Assembly (NCBI GenBank): GCA_038501625.1
Contig: JAZAYU010000005.1
Span: forward strand, 13,045,484-13,109,483
Origin: Corbicula japonica
Taxonomy: Eukaryota; Mollusca; Bivalvia; Venerida; Cyrenidae
Direction: 5' to 3'
Length of the DNA: 64,000 bases
Shown here: positions 1 to 13,329 of the stretch, piece after piece
Position numbering within the stretch: the first letter of the stretch is position 1
How the letters are laid out: each line of letters begins with the position of its first letter
Translations under genes and position numbers: made by a program
The notes under the pieces: generated by a model
What the model saw: the letters and a program-made list of their open reading frames with translations, nothing else
The model's database searches: none
What the model was told of the DNA's origin: nothing

Positions 1-280
1 TTATACTGTAAATCAGCAAAATAGATAAGAATCTGTTATTGTTTAGTTATTTTGGGTCATTTTTTTAACGCACAGTTATAGACACGACTGGGAAACATTG
101 GAACGATCTCATTTAAGTGCTCACGAAAACTGCACCAATGGCACTCCCGCGATGGCACAAATGACAAAACTAAATCATAAGAAAACAATAAGTAGCATTG
201 TTTGTGCTTTGAAAATCTTTAAGGCAGAGACTGTTACTAAAAATCTGCCAATGCTAAAGGATGGACAGCAGTCCTGATCC

Positions 281-418
281 CAAGGTTATAAAACTGAGCA
301 TGGAAACCAGTTTCAAATCTCAAGCATCTGATTGGCTGAAATGGCGACTGGTCGCCATTTCAGCCAATCAGATGCTTGAGATTTGAGACTGGTTTCCAAG
401 CTCAGTTTTATAACCTTG
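281..418. repeat. Foldback element copy 1 (full, subfamily 1)
   Basis: Near-perfect palindrome of 138 bp from CAAGGTTATAAAACTGAGCA to TTATAACCTTG. Each arm has AGCCAATCAG or its complement, and AAATGGCGAC lies at the centre. Confidence 0.9.
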
Positions 419-2799
419 AGGCCAGATTCCCTTAAATCCAGGAACTTTTCAAATGAAACGCTGGATTCTTTTCTCTCACACTCAGTGACAATTTTCTAGC
501 TAATTCGCGATGTTTTTAAAAATTAAAAGTATTTAAGACAACAAAAGCCGTGTTCTTTAAACAAGTTTTCGTGCATTTTTTTCGAAATAACATTTATTAT
601 TATATCCACCATGGTCATGCTTTTATAGTAAACGCGCCAATTCAGGAAAAATGATTTCCTTTTTTAACGTGCAGGTCTTGCTCCTATCATCATTGCACTA
701 CCATCGAAAAAAATATATATAATGATCTTTTTAACGACAAAAAGCAGTTCAGTCAAACTTTGCACAAATCAATGATAATAATGAATGTTTTTTTTACATA
801 TGTTAAGAAAATAAAGAACAGTAAAGAAAAACAGTAAAGCTCATTACGGTTTATAAGTTAGGACGAATAATTTTAGAAATAGCATACGCACACAAAATAT
901 TAAATTTCTACATTTTCTGTCTGTCGCTGGTGTTATATTTCGTAAGAAATGTTTTCGAAATATCTTGTTACTGAAAGTCTAGTGTAATTTTTCAATAAAA
1001 AATAGACAGAGTAATATTTTACTGTACATATGATAATTGAAATTATATTAGCGACATGATACTTTTTAAGTAACCCAGTTTAAGACAGATTCTATCACTG
1101 GTCTGTATAGTCGGATAGTTTAATACAAGATTTCATATGAACTAGAAAAAAACGCAGTTTTTTAATCCTTCAATACTGTTTTTGTTGTTTTTGCTGCTGC
1201 TGCTGTTGCTGCGGTTAATGTTGGTGTTGTTGTTGTTTGCGCTAAGGCACCTAAAATGACGCTCGTCGCGAAAACATGTTAAAAGTGCATTGAAAAGTAC
1301 TATAGATTTGTTAAAACACAACACAATTTGTTTTTTAAAATTTCATCTCTCCTCTTTATTGTTTGTACGACACACCCATCATCTTACTTACGAAAAAGAA
1401 TGTTTAATTTCCGGTTTAAATGAATTAATGCTAAAACGGCGCCCCATAGTGTTCTTTAACTAGGACAAAACAAGCGTTTAACTAGGACAAAACACGCGAT
1501 ATAAACTGCAGAAATAATATCATTTTTCACATAATCATCTTTATTTTCCTTATGCGTTTCTTTTTAGCGGTGATTTGATAAACAACAAGATCATAATTCA
1601 GTGCATAAAAACTGGCAATGAACTAGTTTTTGGTTTTCTCGCACAGATATTTAGACGCTCATATCAACTTGTGTAATAGACACTCGTGTAACAGTTTTTT
1701 GCCTATAATTTGGCTTTTAGAGCTTATTTTTCATTGCATTCTGACTTTAATTGGCATAAAAAACCTTGACAATGCATCCCATTAGTCTCGTGTCTTCAAG
1801 AAAAAAACCCGATCACCCACACACAGGTTTGAGACTGGTGATTTCTGAGATAGATTTTGTTTGTGAACAAAGTGAATTTCACATTTAAAACTCTTTAACA
1901 TTAGATTTGATGATGGTAAATGGTTTTTATGATTGAAGGACTTCTGTATAATTGTACAAAATGATTTTAAGATGTTATATGGTTTATGAGTGAAGGATTT
2001 CTGTATATTTGTGTTTAAGTTACACAAAACATCCAGTTGCACACATAGACATGCAAAACATACAAATACATGCACAAAAATGCAAAGACAGCTCAAAGCA
2101 TAGTAATTCAGTTTTCCATTAATAAGTATCAATATAATTCGCTAGAAGTCACGAAAAGTTGATACCAATTCATAGATACAGCAAAATAACATTTTAACAT
2201 CTTAATTTGGACGTGCTTTCTTTTGAGGACATAATTTTTTGTAATGTTCATTGATAGACAAAACGGATTTAAATCTTAAACCCGTGTTGTTGTATTTCCA
2301 CTTTTCGCCGGCATTATTGTTAGTAAGGAAAATATAAAACCATCTATTTAGAACAATGTAAGAACTGTTTTACGTTTCCTTGTTAAGCTCATTCTCTCTC
2401 GGTTTTTATATCGAGAAAAATATTGATTTTCATTTTTCATGAATCAATGTTCAATCGGCGTTCCATAGCGTTTCTTCAACACTCGGTTTAATCGAGTCCT
2501 TATATTGGGGTTTCCTAATACTGCAAAATCCCTCACAACCCATATTCAAGAAATAATTTGTAAATACAAAACCGGATGTTCCTTGTCGGACTAGCCAGGC
2601 AAATGGCTGACACTTAGCCTCATATTTGGCATTATAAGGGATATAAGGACGCCAGTATGGCCCTAAAGGGACATGTTTAGTAAACGACATGTTTTATGGA
2701 CACATTTTAACCATATTTGGGTCTGCAATATATGAAAAACCCTGATTATAAGGTGGCATATGACAGTTATAAGTGAAAAACAACAGAGCACCGGTTTCA
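419..2799. other. Non-coding stretch
   Basis: AT-rich, with a short TTGTTGTTTTTGCTGCTGC-like microsatellite around 1180-1240. No gene or clear repeat boundary is seen. Confidence 0.5.
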
Positions 2800-2970
2800 A
2801 GTGGCTGGTAATATAATGTTATTAATCAAGTGAATTCATATTGGCGTTGTTATTGGGCCAAGGGTAGTCATATTGGCCTGAGGCCGTAGGCCGAGGGCTA
2901 ATATGACTGCCCGAGGCCCAATAACAAGGCCAATATGAATTCACTTGATTAATGACAATTTTATTAATTA
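2800..2970. repeat. Large palindrome, arms about 80 bp
   Basis: ATTAATCAAGTGAATTCATA on the left is mirrored at 2934-2954. The centre TTGGCCTGAGGCC/GTAGGCCGAGG folds into a GC-rich tip. Likely the end of a mobile element. Confidence 0.75.
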
Positions 2971-4330
2971 AAAAAATATCCATAGTTCTTGACTTTAAAA
3001 TTACTAATTTACCGGTCTGAAGAGATGAAGTGTCAGCTCTGATTTATCCTACTTTCCTATATTTCCGTCCCTTCCTATAATCCCGTCCACCTTGAATAAA
3101 CAACAATTAATAATAGGATGCATGGACTTATGCAGTGTACAAGAGAGTAATCATGTTATTTTCAAGTTGCAGTTGTTAAAAATTTGAATTTATTAAAATT
3201 GAGCTTAAAAATGATTGGACAACATATTTATCCAAGAATCACTTATCCAAAACACACCATGTGCTAAAAATAGCCTTTTATTTAGACAATCTTACAAAAC
3301 TGATAAAAATGCATCAAAATGTGTTTGACCCTTGATTATCTACATGGTTTGAACGCAGCAAGTTTGAAATAGTGAAAACAAATTCCTTACACAGGTTCTT
3401 ACAGCAAAGGACGTGTTTATAGGAATGCGGCGGCCATTCATTTCACCGGCGGTGCGTGTCTGCTAACAACCAAACATGCATATTTAAGCATTGATTTTCA
3501 GATATAATTTTCCATTTTATTGAACAAAGAATGCTCTTTTAATCATCATGCTAATTTGACATTTATTTTATCTATTTATAAAGTATTTGACGAAAGTTTG
3601 GTAAGGGGGATGGAAATACAGGAATAGGGAATAAATGTTCAATCTTCAATCTACGCTAGTAGTGACCTGGCTGGTATAAGCTACCAAGGAGATGCAGATA
3701 TTAAGGTTGTTTTGTTTTGAATACAAAAACAGCCTGAACATTACTACACACTGTGGCAGCCAAGTCTCTTGTTTATCCAGTCTGAATTTAGTTATTTTTC
3801 CAGAGATATCCAAAATAAGTTTACTTTCTGGCTCATTACATCCACGATTTCCACATGTAAATACTGAATTTAACATGTCTGTAAGCTATCCAAACTAAGT
3901 TTTGATCCTTTTTGCAATGCTACGCTCAATAAACTTGCTCAAATGTTGAATAATCCACTAAAATTCACTAGTTTCAAGAATTCTTGCTGCAGACATCCGC
4001 GTTGTTGTTGTACTAACGAGTTAGATAAACTCAAAGATTTTCATTACACAGAAAGAAACCACTCAAAGCGGCAACATAGACTTATCCTCTGCCGCTTTGC
4101 TTCGTGTCCAAAGTCACACTATCTATTATCATTTTTATCCATAAATATTCGACTTAGAAATTCCAAAATGGCGGATTTTTTGTTTTTAAAAGGAAGTGAT
4201 TCAATCCATATTGGACCAGTTCATTATCCAATCAGAATCATGCGATCTCATATTGGCTCAGTAAAACCCGTATTGGCCCAGGTTATCTCGTATTGGCCCA
4301 GTTGAGATTTCATATGAATTGAGTGCAACC
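2971..4330. other. Probable body of the element starting with the 2.8 kb palindrome
   Basis: From 4205 to 4310 a CATATTGGMCCAG-like word recurs four times, echoing the palindrome's ATTGGCC text. ORFs here are short and unrecognised. A single element of about 1.5 kb is suggested, not shown. Confidence 0.35.
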
Positions 4331-4960
4331 CATATAAGGTGGACTGAATTGTACATATTGTGTCAATATTGCTTTAGTTAATTAATAATGGTCAGTATAA
4401 ACCCGTAGCTTTGACGCTTAGACATTACACCTATAATAAGTACCAGTAAAGGGCTTCGCCTTATTAACAATGCTAACTTATATTTCATTTTCTGTTAATA
4501 ATTAAATTTCGACGAATTAAAAGCAATTCAAAAGTCAAACATCAAAATAACTGGATTACATGTCGCAAAAGAAGGGCTTAAATGTAGTTTGGGGTATATT
4601 AAAGTAAATTTAGCCGTTAAAGCCACTCTGATTATACTTTAGGTTTATTAATACATATCTTAGCTCAAAAACTGAATTATTTTACATATTTTAGCTGTTA
4701 TCTGAGATAGTTGACGCGTTCCTATGATAAGGCAAAAACTCCACATTTGAGCCGCTATGTGCGCAAAAAACTTCAGAAAAAGTAAATGGTAAAATAACAT
4801 GAACCCGTAAAATGTAGAAAATCCTTTGTCATTTTAGCATATATTAATTTCACCCGTCAACGTTTAAGCCCGACTCCAGAATCGACGCATTGAACGCATC
4901 GAACTTTTTAACGGCCGCCAATCATTTTGCGAAAATCAGCTAGATACGATTTGAAACTGG

Positions 4961-5076
4961 GCCCAAGATCATAAAACTAAGATTTGAGATCAGTCTCAAA
5001 TCTCAAGAATCTGATTGGCTGAAATGGCGACTGAGATTTGAGACTGATCTCCAGATTTAGTTTTATGATCTTGGGC
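4961..5076. repeat. Foldback copy 2 (subfamily 2, centre deleted)
   Basis: Starts GCCCAAGATCATAAAACTAA and ends TTATGATCTTGGGC, but about 30 bp of the right arm next to the centre is missing. Confidence 0.85.
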
Positions 5077-5254
5077 ACTGGTCTCCAAACTCACTTTTAT
5101 TATCTTATACCCTTGTGAAAAAAAAACATAATGACCAGAAAACAGAATTTCTGTTTTGTCAGGAATCTACTTGATTCTCATTTCGCTAAACCTTAACATC
5201 AATTATTGTTTATTGAAGATTCCTATCGTGAGAAACCTTGTCATCACCAGTGAT

Positions 5255-5392
5255 GAAGGTTATAAAACTGAGATTTGAAACCAGTCTCAAATCTCAAGTA
5301 TCTGATTAGCTAAAATGGCGACAAGTCGCCATTTCAGCCAGCCAGATCCTTTAGATTTGAGACTGGTTTCCATTCTCAGTTTTAGACCATTA
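5255..5392. repeat. Foldback copy 3 (decayed subfamily 1)
   Basis: Left arm AAGGTTATAAAACTGAGATT; the right end has decayed to TTTTAGACCATTAG. Lies only 180 bp from copy 2. Confidence 0.8.
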
Positions 5393-7390
5393 GGCCCTCA
5401 CGTTAAACCTTTCCATGCGATCTAGTTCTGATATGGATCTTTTACGAAGCTATAGGTACTCTTGGCTGATAAAATCAACACAAATGTCTTTGGACGGGTC
5501 ATTATTATAGAAAAAACAGATCATGGCCTACTTTATGAATCATTTTGTCTTGGCTGTGATCATTTCTTGCTTTTTGACCGCAAACTGACTCAAAATGACT
5601 GGCTTTTGCAAAAGTTACGTCGGTCCTTTAGCTGTCCGAGTAATGTGGGATGTTTTTTTGAAGCGTAAGGATGGATCCTTTATTTATTGGATTCTCTGCT
5701 CATGTTTTTCCATTACCTACAATATGTATTTGAGCTCTGTTACAAACTTCTCAAACGGCTATCCGTTATGCTGTTCATTTGAACAAAAGCAGTCTGTTTG
5801 ACCTAGGGTCGACAGTAAGAGTCTCCTGCTCGACAGTGCGGTGCCATGTTTAAAACGTTTGGCGTCCCTTGTCAGCTACCCAAATTATTAGAAAACTGCA
5901 TTTAATTTCTGAATATTTGTAATTAAATAGAACACTAAACATTAATTTTGCGTGCAACTTGAATGGTTTGTATGTTGTAGGCCAGTCCATTTGTAGGTTT
6001 TGTCCTTGATGGCTTGGCATCACGGTAAGCCGTAAGTTAAGAAGAAAACACATGTATACATCGAGGAAATGTTTGCGTTCATCTTCTCTAAGTATTCATT
6101 AAAACGTTATATTCGGTAATGGCAGAAATTTGAAACAAAAGCAAATTCCATTTGCACACCAAGATTTTGTTTTCTAAGTACGTTTTGTTTATAAACTACA
6201 TTCATGTTTGGATCGATTTTAAGCGTCATTAGTAACACTTAAAAGCTCTACATGTGTAAGTCCTTGTCGTGTGAACATGTTCTATTTTTCAGTGGTTGGA
6301 TGTTATTTTTGTCAGTCCAGTGTCAGTATCTTTAATAAATTATAAGTGTAACTAATTACGAAAGATTTATTTACCAAGGTATGAAAAAAATCTAATTAAT
6401 TGTACAAATATCATCAATATCATATTACAGCAACCAGTCCAAACTCTAGATGTAGATTGGTCATTTTGTTGACTGTTTCTGGTTTCAACCGATCCGCGGA
6501 TCAGTTTTATTTTTCTTCTGCCCAGCCATTCTATAAATAGCGGTCACGTCATCAAGCTAACACAGACCTCTATCATAAGAACGCATAACAATCCTTATCA
6601 GGATTTTTGTCTTCATACGCGGAGTTAACAGTCCGCAATGTAGTTACGTCAATTAACCGTAGACAAATGAATATTAAAATATGGTATTTTTTGTCGATTT
6701 ACTTTAGAAACTTATCAGATAACCCGTATTATTGAGTTGTATATCCCTTATTTTACGTCTAATGTGACTTTTGAACACTTATATCTGTATGTAAGAGCCA
6801 TGCTTACTTCCTAATTGCAGGTAACCATTTTGAAAATAGTCCCAATCCCAGTGTACTTTGAGCGAAAGTACCCAGGTCAATGTGATGATCACGTGACCGG
6901 TGTGTACACAATGCAGCCCAGCGCGTCGTGTTCAATATCAAAAGCAGTATGGTACCTAGCTTTCACTGCACCATGACAGCGACGGGCTTTGATATAAGGA
7001 CAATCCTGCGATCCTCGCCGCATTCGAGTAAGGACCAGGTAAAGAAATGCAGAATTCATCGTTTATAACCATTGGGGTCGTTGAAACAGGTATATAGGGC
7101 GTTGACCAAGAAAGCCATGTCGCAGGATGTCTTTCTTTTGCCTTTTGCATTTCCCTGAAATAATTCGGTTAAAACACATGAATATCTAATAAAAGAAAGT
7201 TCCCATCGCCCATCAAATGACAGATTATTGCTAATCGACCTTCCAAAACACAGTCGTGGTCTATTCTTATAAATTGACATATATTACAAAAGTATTGTTT
7301 ATTCAATCGTATGTCAACAAACGCTATATGCTCACCTACTTCAACACAATTGTGGTCTATTTACACTAACTTCAACATAAAAAATTATAG
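5393..7390. other. Non-coding stretch
   Basis: No recognised gene. It holds the TATA-like motif at 6532 and a mildly GC-richer patch at 6900-7130 whose short ORFs match nothing known. Confidence 0.45.
6532..6551 (+). promoter_or_regulatory. TATA-box-like and CRE-like motifs with no identified gene
   Basis: TATAAATAG followed by TCACGTCA. The pair looks like a core promoter, but no coding exon could be linked to it. Confidence 0.2.
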
Positions 7391-7475
7391 TTGGGAGCGA
7401 ACCCGCACCGTCACGGCGACAGCGCCTAGCCCTGCATTTCCTGCGACGCAACCTATTGAGCTAACCGGGACAACC
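7391..7475 (-). repeat. tRNA-derived SINE head
   Basis: The minus strand has an A box TAGCTCAATAGG (7463-7452) and B box GGTTCGCTCCC (7403-7393) with tRNA-like surroundings. The A-B spacing is too long and the acceptor stem is not formed, so it is a SINE promoter, not a tRNA gene. Confidence 0.6.
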
Positions 7476-8504
7476 ATAAGTAATTGTCTAACACAAGAAC
7501 ATCAACCCCGTGTACGAAGTGAATAATTGCGCCCACCCTGCAAGAGGTTTTGAGCTGATTTTATATATGTTAGAACCAGACTTTCTTGCATACCAGATCA
7601 GGTCATCCGGCGTTTTCATCCGTGTAGGAAATTTCGATCCTACACCCCCATGTAGAATGACTCATGTGAGTGACTTCAAGTCTTCAAGTATCTGACATAA
7701 TATACGAGGTCTAGATATATTCAAGTAAGTGATGTCATTTATAAAATAAGGTTTGCGTTTATGTCAATATTTCAGCATAAGAAACAAAAATAAGTTTGTT
7801 TACATACACACAAATGTTCTGAATAATAAATGGTATGCAAGAAAAGTATCTTGCATGAGACATTCGGTAAAGATAAAAAAAATCTGTCACCTACTTACAC
7901 AGGGATAGCAGACTTCGCGTTTGATACAAGGAGGTTTGAAAATATCCTTGTAGTAATAAGGAAGGTAAGAAGGAATGCTACATCCATTAACTCTGTAACT
8001 TGGTGGGCTACAACCGTCTTAGCAAGATGGACACTCCTGCGACCACTGTGATCTTGATTTTCTGCATTTCTAAAATGTCAAGAATAATTGCTGACAAACG
8101 GTTCTTGTGTATATAACGAAAGTATGCGATTTGTCTATCTTGAGTATTTATAGACACAAAGAATAAATCTTCAAAAAATTTGACACGGGTATCTGTTTAT
8201 AAAAGTATCATAACTTTTACCGACTCGGCCAAGTATTTACTTTCGTAAATTTAAAACGTAAATTCATGATTTTCATAACAGTTTTGTTTTAGCACCTGCA
8301 GGTTAGGCTTCAGATAATGTAAAATTATAGTGTTAGGTAAAGAAAATAACCATTTTCAATCTCTCTTCAACAAAATTTAATCGAATGTGCTACAGCATAA
8401 TATGACAAACATCCAGAAAAGCAAGCAAACTTTCTTTATCTTATTCTTCATTAAAATGGTTTCATAACTACTAAAATGTATGATGAAAGAGATTATTAAG
8501 TTTA

Positions 8505-8760
8505 TTCACAAAGACAACTTGTACTTGTTTGTTCGTATGAAAACATGTTTGACTGGTGTGAGGGTGAACCTGGTTTAAAACCCCAGTTGCATTTTTTTTT
8601 GCAACTGATCGTTTCAAGGCGGTGACCCATCAGGTTCGCATTTTCACAAAATGTTTGTGTTGTTTTTAACCGATCATTTTATAAACACAGGCTCTCTTAT
8701 CCTGTATGCTGTTTGACTGTTACCGTATTTCTAGGTATAGGCTATTTCTCTATAGGCATT
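8505..8760 (+). repeat. Diverged tail-repeat copy
   Basis: Carries ACAACTTGTACTTGT, AACCTGGTTTAAAACCCCAG and the hairpin in a changed form, CAGTTGCA...TGCAACTG, then AAGGCGGTGACCC. Confidence 0.6.
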
Positions 8761-8954
8761 TTAACATTGTAACTGTAAACCTGGTGGTATGCAAAAGTCT
8801 TACAAAATGCTTAATATATGTTTAGCTACGCCACGAGTTGAAATTCAATGTTTTTAACAACAGTTCCTCATTGTTTATCTTGTGTTTATCAATTATCTTC
8901 GGCGGAACTGCAGCAGTTTAAAAGACAATGCTAGAAGATAGCTGAAGACTTAGG

Positions 8955-9140
8955 AAATAACAAAATAATTCTCAAACAACTGTTCCAAGGCGGTAGCCCC
9001 TCGGGGTTTGACGTCTGTTTTGAAACTGATCATTGTATAACCATGCTCTCTTCTCCTTTTTACTTTTTGGCTGAGTGAGGAGGCTGTGTCTGCTGGATGT
9101 GGTCGTTCTTGATATATATATGCATATTTCACTTTCTTTG
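8955..9140 (+). repeat. Partial tail-repeat copy
   Basis: Shares TTCCAAGGCGGTAGCCCCTC, CCATGCTCTC and ATATGCATATTTCAC with the tail family. Only the 3' half is present. Confidence 0.6.
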
Positions 9141-9949
9141 ACAACTTGAGCAGTTTTCTTAAAAGATGTGTAAGCCTAACATAAGTTGTATATTAAGACA
9201 AAGTAAAAATACTTACTTGTTTATGAGATGATTACAGATGACGCTCCTTCCCCAATGAATTTTGAATCGGTTATAAATATGTAAGTATTTTGAAATTTAA
9301 TGGCAAAGTTGATATACATCATAAATTGATATAGTTGACTTTCCGGTTGGCAATTTAATTTATTCATACTTTATTGACACTCAAATATTTTGGGGTAACA
9401 GTTGAGGTGTAAAATGTAATCAAGAGGTACATGTAGAAAACGATCATACTTTACGAAGTCACATGTTTATTCTCCGTTTTTGAAACAAAAGTATTTCATA
9501 ATGCATGTTAAATGATACAAAAAATAAAGACACACATGATTATATTCAGCATACATTAAACATTTTCAAAACTGAAATAAAGTTACTTCTAGCATGTCTA
9601 GTTTCAAGTAAATTTCCATATGTTTCAATTTGGATGGAAGAGAGTGATAATGAAGCATCAGTAGCGGGGTGTATTGGTACAATGCAGTATATTGTCGCCA
9701 CACAATAAATGTTTTTAAAATAGTCCTTGATTAAGCCATTAAAAACCTCAATAACTCTTAAAGTATATATAACTACATGCATTTTTCAATACACTAAATG
9801 AAACTTTTATGAAAAAAAAATTGTAGATCTACATCATTTCGATGTTATATTTTCGCAAAAGATTTTCAATGAATATTATAAATTTAAAGTGATTAATGCT
9901 CTCTGTTAACGAACATGTTTCAAATTGATGAATAAGGCACTTTAAAAGA

Positions 9950-10140
9950 TACCGGCAAATATCAGAATATTGCAGGCTCGGTTAGACTGAGCAGTAATGG
10001 AAGTGCATATTACTGTTCACGCCTCCTAGCCTGAGCTTGACAGCAACTCAATATTTACACAAATATGAGCATCGAGCTATTAATTAATAACAGCACAGAT
10101 TAAATGAACGGGGAGACTTTTTACGGACGCCACAAATCAC
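9950..10140. repeat. Unclassified repeat family C, copy
   Basis: Shares AATATTGCAGGCTCGGTTAG, GCCTCCTAGCCTGAGC and GGGGAGACTTTTTACGG with other family C copies. Confidence 0.6.
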
Positions 10141-10539
10141 AGATTATTTTCAAAAGTCAGATACCACCACCAACAAAAAAACCCTTTCGCATGATCAGAT
10201 GTTCAGCAAATAGGGTTTCAACGAGCTACCTCACACTAGCTCCGCCAGGTTCTGAACAACAACATTGTTTATGGTGAAGTAAATCCAACCCACCGAAATT
10301 TAAAAACGTGAGTCTGATCGAAGTTTGCAGATAATTCTGTGTTTGATGTTATATTGGAAAGATTGATATGTCATAATCATGAACTCTTAACATTACTAAC
10401 TAAAATCAAATGCTGGAAACAAAGAAGTGTTGCTGTTACAATGCACAAAACCTGGTTGAGATAGCATTGTATTCACTTATTGAAAATAGCAACTCTTTTT
10501 TGATTTCGCTGTAGAACAAATTAAAACAATTTTATTTTT

Positions 10540-10713
10540 GATAAACGTTTGATCAACAAGTAATGTTTTACAAGACTGATGAGTACATTGTTCGTCAGTC
10601 GTTTGTGGTGTTTCATTAAAACCCATGCTCTCCTTTCCTCTCCACTTGTTGGATGTGTGGGTAGGCTGTGTGTTCTGGGTGTGGCAATACCGGATTAGCA
10701 TGTTTCACCTTTT
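10540..10713 (+). repeat. Partial tail-repeat copy next to the minisatellite
   Basis: Holds ACCCATGCTCTCCTTTCCTC and TGGGTAGGCTGTGTG, ending TTTCACCTTTT exactly where the minisatellite begins. Confidence 0.5.
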
Positions 10714-11487
10714 CATGTTCGTGAAGTTGGCCGCCTAGCAGCCAAGCAGCGTGAAGTTGGCCGCCAAGCAGCCAAGCAGCGTGAAGTTGGCCGCCAAGCA
10801 GCCAAGCAGCAAAGCAGCGTGAAGTTGGCCGCCAAGCAGCCAAGCAGCCAAGCAGCGTGAAGTTGGCCGCCAAGCAGCCAAGCAGCCAGGCAGCGTGAAG
10901 TTGGCCGCCCAACAGCTTAGCTGATACTTTGGCTGCTGTGAAACTTTTGCTGCTGAGCTGCTGTGGCGGCTGGAAAAAAGTTCGCTGCTGGGCTGCTGTG
11001 GCGGCTGGGATACTTTGGCTCCTGGGAAAAGTTGGCTGCTGGAATACTTTAGCTGCTGAGCTGCTGTGGCGGCTGGGAAAAGTTGGCTGCTGTGGCGGCT
11101 GGGAAAAGTTGGCTGCTGGAATATTTTGGCTGCTGAGCTGCTGTGACGGCTGGGAAAAGTTGGCTGCTGGGCTGCTGTGGCGGCTGGGATACTTTGGCTG
11201 CTGGAAAAAGTTGGCTGCTGGAATAGTTTGGCTGCTGCGCTGCTGTGGCGGCTGAGAAAAGTTGGCTGCTGGGCTGCTGTGGCGGCTGGGATACTTTGAC
11301 TGCTGGGAAAAGTTGGCTGCTGGAATACTTTGGCTGCAGAGCTGCTGTGGCGGCTGGGAAAAGTTGGCTGCTGGGCTGCTGTGGCGACTGGGAAAAGTTG
11401 GCTGCTGGAATATTTTGGCTGCTGAGCTGTTGTGACGGCTGGGAAAAGTTGGCTGCTTGGCTGCTTGGCGGCCAACTTCACGAACAT
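10714..11487. repeat. GC-rich minisatellite framed by 37 bp inverted repeats
   Basis: Left section (to about 10915) repeats AAGTTGGCCGCCAAGCAGCC-type units; the right section repeats roughly 51 bp units built of GGCTGCTG and GTGGCGGCTGGGA. The outer 37 bp (10714-10750, 11451-11487) are inverted copies beginning ATGTTCGTGAAGTTGGCCGC. Long ORFs exist in several frames only because units are multiples of three and lack stops. Confidence 0.85.
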
Positions 11488-13225
11488 CATTTCCGGTGAC
11501 ATTATACGCGATCTGGTAAATCACGGCAATTGTTACGTCAGATAACCACTTCAACCTTAGACACTTATCAAATTTCTTTAAGGAGACCACGAGGTCAAAA
11601 TATGGAATGAAAGAGTTTAAATATATTCTGCTTCATAACTTAAGCGTTCTTCTCCTTTAACAGTTTCCATTAAATAAATTGTTGATAAAGTACCAAACCA
11701 ACCAGACTAGTCATTATTTTATCCCCTTCCACACTTAGGGATCACATGTTTATATTTATGTTGATGTTCTCTTTTTTTGTTTTAATGATGTACATTATTT
11801 TTGAGCCAATGATAATTCAGTATTTTAAAAATATTTTGAAACTGAATTCTAATATTATTGCGCGCCCGAAATGTGTTCATTTTAGTTCAAAAAGTTGTAA
11901 AAAGTCGTCCGTAAATTCATTTAGTGTTATCAGTTACGTCCTTTGAAAGTGTGAAGGTCGTTGAACACGATACTTACTAGTTAATAGTGCTTATAAAATT
12001 TCTTTTGTTTTCATATTTTCGCCAATTTAAAGATAGGTGGTTTCAATATCCCGACCAACATGGATTTGGACATTGTTCAAAATTTTGCCTTTTGGCGCTG
12101 TTTGGGATGTCAGATCCCCTGTCAAAATTCTATTCTATACTCGGCAAAAAAAGTTCTGCACACTTGGACATTTTATAAAATATTTTTTTAATTTCACCAA
12201 ACACAACAAAACGATACATACCAAATAAATCAGCAATTCAAAGTAAACCATGTAAAAAAGTCAGAAATAAAAATCCGATCAATACTTTATAAGCAATTCA
12301 TTGTTAAAGCCACTAGGGGTTACTACACAAAAGTTGCAAAAATCGCTAGAATGATACTGAATAAATTCACCACGATGAATCCGGCATTCTTTCAAGCGGC
12401 TTCGCGAATTTATCAGCCGACGAAATTTCAATTGTGGAATTAGGTTCCATTCGTGAACAAGAAAAACCGGGAAGATCAACTAGCTTGACCAACTTAAAGT
12501 GTTCTGTCTGTTTAGAAAGACGTCTAGGTGGCCGGTGTGGTCTGACATTTGCCATGACCGTCAAATTAACGAAATCCTTCCTTGTTGACCATGAGAAATA
12601 AATTAATTTGAAAAACAATGCAGATGTGTTTTTCTCAAATAAGATTAGGTTTTGATGGCATTGGATGGTTGCTTTTATACACTTTATAAACTGGATGCTT
12701 TGATTCATTAATACAGAATGGAAACTGTCCGAATCATCACTTAACTGTTTTGTCATGCATTTAGGTCAATGAGTGAGACGATGTGATACTTTAATTAATA
12801 AAAACTTAAGTGTGAGCGTAATTCTGGAAATGTCTTGGTATCAAATTTTGATTAACAACTGTTACTAGCATCACAGTGCATGATCACAATTGCATAAAAC
12901 AGACACTGGTGAAATGTTGAGTGATTTCATAAATTTCACACCTCTACCTTGATAAGGCAAATTTTGCAACTTTTGACTGGTGACCCCTATCATACCCAAA
13001 ATGACATTCTCGCTTATTTAACAACCAATTTTAATTTCGTTTTTGTCTTTAACTCCGCAAATAATTAATCTTGATATACATGTAAGAATTTATACCAGTT
13101 ACTTGCTATATTATAAAAATTACGCAAAAGAACACTTGTGTGCAGAACTTTTTTTGTTGGGTATATTTTGTTTCGCCCATTGTTTTCTCGTTTGGGACAA
13201 ATCCATTGTTTTACTAGGATTATAA
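11488..13225. other. Non-coding stretch with a weak ORF
   Basis: Only the unrecognised minus ORF near 12.4 kb and a mariner-like end near 12135 stand out. Confidence 0.45.
12367..12552 (-). CDS. Unrecognised ORF, 61 codons from internal ATG
   Basis: MANVRPHRPPRRLSKQTEHF and onward to the stop at 12367, in a local rise of GC. No family is recognised. A mariner-like end (TATACTCGGCAAAAAAAG) at about 12135 suggests mobile DNA nearby. Kept only as a weak candidate. Confidence 0.12.
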   Translation of the reverse strand, partial: ANVRPHRPPRRLSKQTEHFKLVKLVDLPGFSCSRMEPNSTIEISSADKFAKPLERMPDSSW

Positions 13226-13285
13226 ATAGAAAATATTGCAGGCTCGATTTGATTAAGTCTGTTCATGGGCAGTAATTGACAAGTA
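13226..13285. repeat. Family C fragment
   Basis: AAATATTGCAGGCTCGATTT and GTTCATGGGCAGTAATTG. Confidence 0.5.
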
Positions 13286-13329
13286 TGTCAATTCAATTTC
13301 GACTCAGCAAACAATTAACGACATAGAGA

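Noticed and set aside
7391..7475. tRNA gene
   Set aside because: A and B boxes are present but spaced too far apart, and the arms do not fold into a cloverleaf; a SINE head fits better. The same holds at 32080-32175.
10616..11590. 324-codon minus-strand ORF (and a 255-codon one in another frame), rich in Q, P, S, A
   Set aside because: Several frames on both strands are open because the repeat unit is a multiple of three without stops. No start context, signal peptide or conserved domain.
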